A DNA stretch of 11,726 bases from assembly GCA_025980355.1 (NCBI GenBank), contig JAICXR010000060.1:1-11726 (forward strand), read 5' to 3'. Shown here one piece after another: positions 6,628 through 11,726 of this stretch. The stretch is from Chloroflexota bacterium (GTDB lineage: Bacteria > Chloroflexota > UBA4733). How positions within the stretch are numbered: position 1 is the first letter of the stretch; each line of letters opens with the position of its first letter. The position numbers and the translations under genes were made by a program. The notes beneath the pieces were generated by a model that was given only the letters and a program-made list of their open reading frames with translations, was not told the origin of the DNA and did not search any database.

Positions 6628-7380
6628 TCACTGGATGACCCAACCGCCGTCGACGTAGAGGCACTGGCCGGTGACATAGGCCGCGTCGGGCGACAGCAGG
6701 AACGCGACGACGGTGGCGATCTCTTCCGGCTGGCCGGCACGGTGCATGGCGATCTTGTCCAGCACCACCGGCAGGACCTGGGGATCGTCCATGACCCAGC
6801 GCGTCATATCCGTGGCGATCAGGCCCGGATTGACGCAGTTCACCCGGATGTTGTTGGCGGCCAGTTCGGTGGCCATGTTGCGGGTGAGCGCCTCGACACC
6901 GCGTTTCGAGGGCGCATAGTGGGTGCGTCCCGGGAGCGCCATACCGGCCTGGATCGACCCGATATTGACGATCGCCCCGCCGACCTGCCGTTCGACGAGG
7001 CGGCGGACCACGGCGCGGGCGACGAGCCACTCGCCTTTCAGGTTCACCCCGATCACCTGATCGAACTGCTCCTCCGTGAGATCCAGCATGGGGACGATGG
7101 TCTCGATCCCGGCGTTGTTCACCAGGAGGCGGGGGAGGCCAAGCTCCGCGCAGACGCGCTCCACCATGGCGTCCACCTGCGCCGCCTTGGAGACGTCCGC
7201 CTGCAGCCAGAGCGCGCGCCGGCCCAGTGCGCGCGCTTCGTGTGCCACCCGCTCGCCCTGGGCCTGCACGTCGCAGACGGCGATGTCGGCGCCGGAGGCG
7301 GCTAGGTGGAGGGCGACGGCGCGGCCGATGCCGCGGCCCGCCCCCGTGACGAGGGCGACCTGCCCGCTGAAGTCGGCCAT
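6628..7380 (-). CDS. Short-chain dehydrogenase/reductase (SDR) family oxidoreductase
   Basis: This is a classical SDR of 250 residues that oxidises or reduces an alcohol or ketone with NAD(P)(H). The cofactor loop TGAGRGIG spans residues 12-19. Asp37 at the end of the second strand suggests preference for NAD(H). NNAG is at 88-91. The catalytic set is N113, S142, Y155 and K159 (HYAPSK). The C-terminus VTGQCLYVDGGWVIQ is the family's usual ending. The start is ATG at 7380, because GAGGAAAGGA (7388-7397) lies 7 bases upstream and overlaps the GntR stop codon; the TTG at 7386 would be too close. It lies 15 bp after the GntR gene and 54 bp before the cyclase gene. The substrate is not evident, but sugar-acid or polyol dehydrogenases are common in such loci. 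Confidence 0.92.
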   Translation of the reverse strand: MADFSGQVALVTGAGRGIGRAVALHLAASGADIAVCDVQAQGERVAHEARALGRRALWLQADVSKAAQVDAMVERVCAELGLPRLLVNNAGIETIVPMLDLTEEQFDQVIGVNLKGEWLVARAVVRRLVERQVGGAIVNIGSIQAGMALPGRTHYAPSKRGVEALTRNMATELAANNIRVNCVNPGLIATDMTRWVMDDPQVLPVVLDKIAMHRAGQPEEIATVVAFLLSPDAAYVTGQCLYVDGGWVIQ

Positions 7381-7395
7381 CGGCAATTCCTTTCC

Positions 7396-8127
7396 TCAGA
7401 CTCGTTGCCCGGCCCGAGTGTTCGGCAGGCCGTTGCCGCCCTCCGGCGTCGCCGTCCCCGGATAGCGGTGATCGACGACGTCGCGCATGATCTCCAGGGT
7501 GTGCTCCCGGGCGGCCTGCTCGGCACGGGCGGCGTCGCCGGACTGCAAGGCCGCCAGGACGTCGCGATGGCGCGTGGCGAGGGCGGCCAGCCCGTAGCCG
7601 CGCTGCTGGGCCCCGCTGAACAGCGTCCAGGCGTGCGGGCCGAGGCTCGTCCAGAGGCGGAGCAGCACCCGGTTGCCGGAAATCTCGCAGATCGCCTGAT
7701 GAAACTTGACGTCGGCTTGCAGCAGGCCTGCCGAGTCGCCGTGCTCTGCACAGCGTTGCATCACGTCACACAGCCCGGCCAGGCGCGCGGTGTCCGCCGG
7801 TGTCATGCGCTGGGCGGCGAGGCGGGCGGCAAACCCCTCCAGCTCGACGCGGGCGGAGTAGGCGTCGAGGACGCGTTCCCGGGTCAGCTCCGCCACCACC
7901 GCCCCCCGCCGCGGCCGGTATTCCACCAGCCCATCCTGTTCGAGCTGGCGAATCGCCTCGCGCAACGGGCCGCGGCTGATCCCCATCTGCCGGGCGATCT
8001 CCGCTTCGACCAGCCGTTCGCCGGGCGGCAGGTGGCCGAGCAGGATCGCCTCGTAGAGGGCGGCATAGGCGTCGTGGCGCAGCGGCCGAAACTCCGGCGC
8101 TTGCTTAAAGAGGCTCGTCGCTGCCAC
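7396..8127 (-). CDS. GntR family transcriptional regulator, FadR subfamily (FCD domain)
   Basis: This 243-aa regulator has an N-terminal winged helix-turn-helix (about residues 17-80, with LVEAEIARQMGISRGPLREA) and a C-terminal all-helical FCD ligand domain (about 88-220). The FCD metal-binding residues are visible as D139 and H143 in QADVKFHQAICEISGN, H187 in TRHRDVLAAL, and H209 in REHTLEIM. Such regulators respond to sugar acids, hydroxy acids or similar metabolites and usually repress their own locus. The start is GTG at 8127; the purine-rich GAGGG upstream is a weak SD. It is divergent from SBP2 across a 145-bp gap with two overlapping promoters, and it is the first gene of the SDR/cyclase run. 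Local autoregulation and control of the uptake genes is likely but inferred. Confidence 0.9.
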   Translation of the reverse strand: MAATSLFKQAPEFRPLRHDAYAALYEAILLGHLPPGERLVEAEIARQMGISRGPLREAIRQLEQDGLVEYRPRRGAVVAELTRERVLDAYSARVELEGFAARLAAQRMTPADTARLAGLCDVMQRCAEHGDSAGLLQADVKFHQAICEISGNRVLLRLWTSLGPHAWTLFSGAQQRGYGLAALATRHRDVLAALQSGDAARAEQAAREHTLEIMRDVVDHRYPGTATPEGGNGLPNTRAGQRV

Positions 8128-8152
8128 GGCCCGTTCGCCCTCTACCTGCTAC

Positions 8153-8186
8153 CTGTTGACAGATCGCAGCATACAGGGTACAGTGC
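8153..8186 (+). repeat. 34-nt promoter repeat, copy 1 (upstream of SBP2)
   Basis: Bases 8153-8186 and 9926-9959 agree at 33 of 34 positions (A in copy 1, C in copy 2 at position 19). The repeat carries the whole -35/-10 unit and three ACAG tetramers at a spacing of 14 and 7 bases. Confidence 0.9.
8156..8184 (+). promoter_or_regulatory. Sigma70-type promoter for SBP2
   Basis: TTGACA (8156-8161), 17-base spacer, then TACAGT (8179-8184). The -35 is perfect and the -10 matches 4/6. Transcription would start near 8191, giving a leader of about 82 bases before the SBP2 ATG at 8273. Confidence 0.7.
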
Positions 8187-8196
8187 CGCGTGTCAA
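8168..8196 (-). promoter_or_regulatory. Sigma70-type promoter for the GntR-SDR-cyclase operon
   Basis: On the - strand TTGACA (8196-8191), then a 17-base spacer, then TATGCT (8173-8168). The start would be near 8161, about 34 bases before the GntR GTG at 8127. It occupies the same DNA as the + strand SBP2 promoter, so the two cannot both be bound by polymerase at once. Confidence 0.65.
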
Positions 8197-8272
8197 GCGG
8201 AGGTCGGCCGGCCACGCTCCCGCGGGCAGCCGCCACCCCTGCCGTCTTCCTTGCAGCGACAGGAATGCCAAC

Positions 8273-9865
8273 ATGCCTTCCCCACGGTGGTCACAGCGGC
8301 TGTCCCGGCGCACGGCGCTGACGGCGAGTGCGCAGGTTCTTGCGGCGGTGGCGCTCTCGGCCTGTGGCGCCACGGCGACGGTCTCCACGTCGTCCCAGCC
8401 GGCTGCCGCCCCGACGACGGCGTCCGCAACCTCGACGACGGCGCCGGCAGCGACTAGTTCAGTGCCGAGCGCCGCGAGTGCCGGAACGGCGACGACCACC
8501 AGCACGCCGACGTCCGCCAGTGCGTCCACGGCGACGCCCAGCAATTCCGCCTCCGCGACGGCCAGCAGCACATCGACGAGCGCAGCGGCGGCCGCGGCGA
8601 GCAGCGCCGCCCCCACGCCGACGGTGAACCCGAACGCGGTCAACGTGCAGAGCTACGGGTTCACCATCGGCTATGTCGACGCCCTGGCGCAGTTCTCCAA
8701 GCAGAACCCCTCGATCCAGACCCAGCTCACGACGGGGCCGTTCCCGGCCAAGTTCTTGACCCTGGCCGCAGCGGGCACGCCGCCCGACGTGCTCTTCGTC
8801 CCGTCCGGCGGCAGTGTGCTCAGCTACGCCAGCCAGCAGTTGCTGCTGCCCCTCGACCAGTACCTGCAGGCTGAGAAGGTCTCTTCCGCCGACTTCTATA
8901 CCCCGGCCTGGAATGAGAACCTGTACCAGGGGAAGGTCTACGCCATCACCAACGAGGTCGACCCCAACTTCGCCCTCGTCTACAACAAGGCGCTGTTCCA
9001 GCAACTGGGCATCGCCAAGCCGCCGGCGACGACGCAGGAGTTGGACGACGCCAACGCCAAGTTCTATCAGTCGCAGGGCGGCACGATCAAGCGGCTCGGC
9101 ATCCTGCCACCCTGGCTGACCTATGGCACGGGCAACTCGTTGCTCACCTGGTTCGCCGTCTACGGCGGCGGCTTCCTCGATCCGAGCGACCCCAAGAAGC
9201 TGAACGTCCTCCAACCGGCCGACGTGACGACGATGACCTGGATGAAGCAGTACGCCGACCACTTTGGCGGCTACGACAGCATCACCAAGTTCGTCCAGTC
9301 GTGGGGGCCATCCTTGATCTACAAGGGCTACGTCAGCGCCTTCGTGAACGGCCAGGTCGCCATGGGACCGATGGTCTCGGCCAACTACAAGAGCCTGCTC
9401 GACGCGGCGAAGGGCGGCACCTACGACGGCCAGTTCGCCCTGGCCCTGATGCCGGCCGGGCCGAACGTCAAGCCCGATCCCTCCTGGCTCGGTGGGTGGG
9501 GACTCGGCATCCCCAACGGCAGCAAGAAGGTCGACCAGGCCTGGCAGGTTCTGGCCTGGATGAACGCTTCGCCGGACGGCACGGACCTCTGGGCCGGTCT
9601 CAACAACTTCCTGCCCGGCTACAAGAAGTCGGCCTTCTATAGCAAGAACACCGGCAACCCGCTGGTCACCGGCTACCAGGAGGTGTTGGCCGGTGCCCAC
9701 CTGGTGCCGCCGGCGCTGGGCAGCGCCCCGGGCGACCCGGCCGGCGACCTGCTCAATGCAGTGGTGCAGGGCAAGTCCGATGTGAACACGGCGCTCACGC
9801 AGTATCAGCAAGTCGTCAGCGCCGCCTACAGCAAGATCGACTATCAGGTGCCGGGCGCATTCTAA
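8273..9865 (+). CDS. ABC-type extracellular solute-binding protein, Tat lipoprotein (SBP2)
   Basis: This is a 530-aa lipoprotein receptor of the SBP_bac_1 kind for a sugar or sugar-like ligand. The Tat motif SRRTAL is at residues 11-16, and the lipobox LSAC has the lipidated Cys at 31. An Ala/Thr/Ser-rich linker spans about 32-121 with almost no charged residues. The binding domain follows to the end. It includes AAAGTPPDVLFVPSGG, NEVDPNFALVYNKALFQ and WLGGWGLGIPNGSKKVDQAW. The start ATG at 8273 has AGGAA (8261-8265) 7 bases upstream, and a longer in-frame reading would begin inside the promoter. SBP3 is a clear paralogue over the whole length. It stands alone before a 182-bp gap with its own promoter copy, and no permease gene is present. 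It is divergent from a GntR regulator that probably controls it. Confidence 0.9.
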   Translation: MPSPRWSQRLSRRTALTASAQVLAAVALSACGATATVSTSSQPAAAPTTASATSTTAPAATSSVPSAASAGTATTTSTPTSASASTATPSNSASATASSTSTSAAAAAASSAAPTPTVNPNAVNVQSYGFTIGYVDALAQFSKQNPSIQTQLTTGPFPAKFLTLAAAGTPPDVLFVPSGGSVLSYASQQLLLPLDQYLQAEKVSSADFYTPAWNENLYQGKVYAITNEVDPNFALVYNKALFQQLGIAKPPATTQELDDANAKFYQSQGGTIKRLGILPPWLTYGTGNSLLTWFAVYGGGFLDPSDPKKLNVLQPADVTTMTWMKQYADHFGGYDSITKFVQSWGPSLIYKGYVSAFVNGQVAMGPMVSANYKSLLDAAKGGTYDGQFALALMPAGPNVKPDPSWLGGWGLGIPNGSKKVDQAWQVLAWMNASPDGTDLWAGLNNFLPGYKKSAFYSKNTGNPLVTGYQEVLAGAHLVPPALGSAPGDPAGDLLNAVVQGKSDVNTALTQYQQVVSAAYSKIDYQVPGAF

Positions 9866-9891
9866 CGGCCCTTTTTCCGGCGCTGGCGATT

Positions 9892-9905
9892 CGTGGCAGG
9901 CCACG
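9892..9905. promoter_or_regulatory. Inverted repeat CGTGGC-AG-GCCACG upstream of the SBP3 promoter
   Basis: Six-base arms with a 2-base spacer lie 23 bases before the -35 box of SBP3. There is no counterpart before SBP2. It may be an activator site or the weak end of SBP2 transcription, and no T-run follows. Confidence 0.25.
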
Positions 9906-9925
9906 TCACGGCGAGGGGCGGCGAT

Positions 9926-9959
9926 CTGTTGACAGATCGCAGCCTACAGGGTACAGTGC
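9926..9959 (+). repeat. 34-nt promoter repeat, copy 2 (upstream of SBP3)
   Basis: This is the second copy of the block at 8153-8186, with one substitution. The sequences flanking it on both sides differ, so the conservation marks the promoter and perhaps an operator inside it. Confidence 0.9.
9929..9957 (+). promoter_or_regulatory. Sigma70-type promoter for SBP3
   Basis: TTGACA (9929-9934), 17-base spacer, TACAGT (9952-9957), as in front of SBP2. Transcription would start near 9964, giving a leader of about 84 bases before the ATG at 10048. Confidence 0.7.
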
Positions 9960-9985
9960 GGCCGGTGAAGCACCGCCCTAACCGT

Positions 9986-10010
9986 GGAGATGGCGCCGTG
10001 CGCCATCTCC
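9986..10010 (+). promoter_or_regulatory. 11-bp perfect hairpin in the SBP3 leader
   Basis: GGAGATGGCGC (9986-9996) pairs perfectly with GCGCCATCTCC (10000-10010) around a CGT loop. It lies in the predicted 5' leader, 37 bases before the start codon. No T-run follows, so it is not a plain terminator. The 3' arm contains TCTCC, which could in principle pair with the GGAG SD of SBP3 at 10037-10040. An equally strong stem is not found in the SBP2 leader. Confidence 0.5.
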
Positions 10011-10047
10011 CGCTATGTCGTCGTAGCCAGAGGATTGGAGTGCCAGG

Positions 10048-11676
10048 ATGCCTTCTCCACGATGGTCCCATCGGTACGTCTCCCGGCGCGCAGCGCTCAT
10101 GGCGAGCGTGCAAGCCCTAGCGGCCGTTGGCCTCGCCGCCTGCGGAGCGTCCGCGACGGTCTCCACGTCGTCCCAGTCGACGGCCGCGCCAACGACGGCA
10201 TCGGCGGCGACGACGACAGCGCCAACGACGTCGTCGGCGACGACCTCTGCCGCCACAACGTCGGCGTCCAGCGCGCCGAGCACGACGGCGGCGTCCACAT
10301 CCACCACGGCGAGCGCGGCGTCGGCGGCCGCCAGCGCGTCGACGGCGACCACCAGCACCGCGAGCACGGCCAGTACGACCACGGCCAGCGCGACCGCCTC
10401 CGCCTCTACTGCCGTCCCCACGCCGAATCCGAACGCGTTGCAGGTCTGGCAGCCGGGCTGGAGCGCCACCAGCGACATCGTCAAGGGGTATCAGCAGTCG
10501 CTGGACATGCTGGCGGCCAAGAACTCGAAGTTGACCGCGCAGGTCCAACTGGGGACGCCATTCCCGGACAAGTTCTTGACGGCCTCGGCCGCCGGCACCC
10601 CGCCGGACCTCGTCTTCATCCCCCCGGAAGGCGGCTGGCCGCAGAACTGGGCCAATAAGCAGATCATCAAGAATCTCGACAGCAACTTTCAGCAGGCCAA
10701 GCTGTCGGTCAACGACTACTTCGCCCCGGCCTGGCAAGGGAGCCTCTTCCAGGGGCACCAGTACGTCATGCCGATCGAAGTCGATCCGAACTTCCCTCTG
10801 GTCTACAACAAGGCGTTGCTGCAGGAAGTGGGCATTACGCAGCCGCCGGCCACGGTGACCGAGCTGGACGACGCCAACCAGAAGCTCTACCGGAAGACCG
10901 GGAATGATATCAGCCGCCTGGGCATCTTCCCGCCCTGGATGACCTACGGGTCGGGCAACGCCTTGCTCACCTACTTCGGCGTCTTCGGCGGAGGCTATTT
11001 CCCGCCCGGTTCGACGGACCAGACCAAGCTCGACATGACGCAGGCGGGGAACGTCGCCGCGCTGAGCTGGATGAAGAAGTACGCCGACCAGTTCGGCGGC
11101 TACGACGCCATCCAGGCTTTCGCCAAGACCTGGGGCAAGGACGGCTACGTCGACGGCGTCGGCCACGCCTTCCTGGCGATGGGACCGATGGTGTCGGCCA
11201 ACTACACTTCGGCGGTGAAGGCGGCCAAGGGGAGCGCCTACGCCGACTCGTTCGCCGCCGCTGTCATGCCGGTCGCGAGCGGCGTCAAGCCCGACCCGGG
11301 CTGGCTGGGCGGCTGGGCCATGGGCATCCCCAACGGGGCCAAGCGGCCCGACGATTCCTGGACGGCGCTGGCCTGGCTGGGCGGATCGGCGGAGGGGACG
11401 GACGCCTGGGCGGAGATCAACGGCTTCCTGCCCGGCTTCAAGTCGTCGCCCTACTTCACCAAGAAGGCCTCCGACCCGGTGGTGAGCGTCTACATCAAGG
11501 TCTTGCAGGATGCCTACGTGGTGGCACCCTCGCCGCTCGGCTGGCAGGATATCCCCGCCAAGGCCTACGACACCTTGCTCCTCGATACGGTGCAGGGCAA
11601 GACCGACATCAACACGGCGCTCCAGCAGTTCCAGCAGGTGGCCCAGGCCGCGCTGGACAAGGCGAAGAGCTCGTAG
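10048..11676 (+). CDS. ABC-type extracellular solute-binding protein, Tat lipoprotein (SBP3)
   Basis: This 542-aa lipoprotein is a tandem paralogue of SBP2. The Tat motif SRRAAL is at residues 12-17, and the lipobox LAAC has Cys32. The Ala/Thr/Ser-rich linker is about 97 residues long (33 to about 130). The binding domain shows the same landmarks as SBP2, such as PDLVFIPPEGG, PIEVDPNFPLVYNKALLQ, GSGNALLTYFGVFGGGYF and MGPMVSANYTS. The first residues after the Cys (TVSTSSQ) are also shared, while the rest of the linker differs. GGAG (10037-10040) lies 7 bases before the ATG. SBP3 is 4 bp upstream of an oxidoreductase gene, so the two are likely in one operon. It is expected to bind a related but possibly different ligand from SBP2. 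Confidence 0.9.
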   Translation: MPSPRWSHRYVSRRAALMASVQALAAVGLAACGASATVSTSSQSTAAPTTASAATTTAPTTSSATTSAATTSASSAPSTTAASTSTTASAASAAASASTATTSTASTASTTTASATASASTAVPTPNPNALQVWQPGWSATSDIVKGYQQSLDMLAAKNSKLTAQVQLGTPFPDKFLTASAAGTPPDLVFIPPEGGWPQNWANKQIIKNLDSNFQQAKLSVNDYFAPAWQGSLFQGHQYVMPIEVDPNFPLVYNKALLQEVGITQPPATVTELDDANQKLYRKTGNDISRLGIFPPWMTYGSGNALLTYFGVFGGGYFPPGSTDQTKLDMTQAGNVAALSWMKKYADQFGGYDAIQAFAKTWGKDGYVDGVGHAFLAMGPMVSANYTSAVKAAKGSAYADSFAAAVMPVASGVKPDPGWLGGWAMGIPNGAKRPDDSWTALAWLGGSAEGTDAWAEINGFLPGFKSSPYFTKKASDPVVSVYIKVLQDAYVVAPSPLGWQDIPAKAYDTLLLDTVQGKTDINTALQQFQQVAQAALDKAKSS

Positions 11677-11680
11677 GCTC

Positions 11681-11726
11681 GTGCCACGCTATCGCGCCGC
11701 GATCATCGGCTGCGGGCGGATCGCCC
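11681..11726 (+). CDS. Start of a Gfo/Idh/MocA-family oxidoreductase, cut by the window end
   Basis: Only the first 15 codons are visible: GTG then PRYRAAIIGCGRIA. The run AAIIGCGRIA is the N-terminal strand-loop-helix of the Rossmann fold with G-x-G-x-x-A, as is usual in the Gfo/Idh/MocA family of NAD(P)-dependent sugar dehydrogenases. The start is 4 bases after the SBP3 stop codon, so it is probably co-transcribed. The family call rests on a short stretch but is supported by the frequent pairing of this family with sugar-binding ABC receptors. Confidence 0.7.
   Translation, partial: MPRYRAAIIGCGRIA

Noticed and set aside
5833..7305. Long + strand open frame (continuing the 5686 reading) antisense to the cyclase and SDR genes
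   Set aside because: It mirrors two well-supported enzymes on the other strand, is rich in His/Asp/Arg/Gly without domain pattern, and results from high GC at third codon positions. Only its first part (5719-5832) resembles a protein repeat.
8156..8272. Extended SBP2 reading from 8156
   Set aside because: It would begin within the promoter itself. The ATG at 8273 has an SD and aligns exactly with the SBP3 start.
10130..10430. Possible microsatellite or CRISPR-like repeat in the GC-rich tract
   Set aside because: It codes for the Ala/Thr/Ser linker of SBP3. There is no regular repeat-spacer pattern, only degenerate GCN/ACN/TCN codons.
8459..11166. Long - strand open frames opposite SBP2 and SBP3
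   Set aside because: They are antisense shadows of GC-rich coding and of the Ala/Thr/Ser linkers. They have no start signals or domain motifs.

Overview
The window is GC-rich with dense, short-gapped genes. It looks like a chromosomal segment from a member of the Chloroflexota (Thermomicrobia-like or a relative). This placement is inferred from three things: Tat-type lipoprotein solute-binding proteins with very long Ala/Thr/Ser linkers, a Uma2/DUF820 protein with a coiled-coil tail, and the C-terminus of a large TPR regulator of the LuxR/AfsR-ATPase type. No rRNA, tRNA, CRISPR array or complete insertion sequence was seen.

Left part (1-4000). The window opens inside a + strand TPR-type regulator that ends at 794. 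Facing it on the - strand is a three-gene run: a Tat lipoprotein extracellular solute-binding protein (SBP1, 2185-3762), an unrecognised 195-aa protein (1582-2169), and a DUF6036-type nucleotidyltransferase (1007-1582). The last two overlap by one base (TGATG), so they are probably translationally coupled. SBP1 is divergent from a Uma2-family protein (3995-4759). The shared 232-bp gap holds a perfect 14-bp palindrome and a candidate promoter for SBP1.

Middle part (4750-5850). This is a decayed zone. It contains an 82-nt structure bounded by perfect 12-bp inverted repeats, a C-terminal remnant of a Gfo/Idh/MocA oxidoreductase (- strand), an intact small GYD-domain gene (5286-5612), two hairpins, and a single-blade remnant of a YVTN beta-propeller protein.

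Right part (5848-11726). This looks like one catabolic locus. On the - strand lie a FadR-type GntR regulator, an SDR dehydrogenase and a cyclase-family (kynurenine-formamidase-like) metal hydrolase. Divergent on the + strand are two tandem paralogous Tat lipoprotein solute-binding proteins (SBP2, SBP3), followed 4 bp later by the start of a Gfo/Idh/MocA oxidoreductase that runs off the window. The GntR/SBP2 gap carries two overlapping, oppositely oriented sigma70-type promoters sharing one 41-bp block. A 34-nt copy of the + promoter (33/34 identical) recurs in front of SBP3, where the - strand promoter has lost its consensus. The likely logic is that the regulator senses a metabolite and controls both uptake (SBPs) and catabolic enzymes. 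The substrate cannot be read from sequence, but a sugar, sugar acid or lactone is plausible. No ABC permease or ATPase gene is present in the window.
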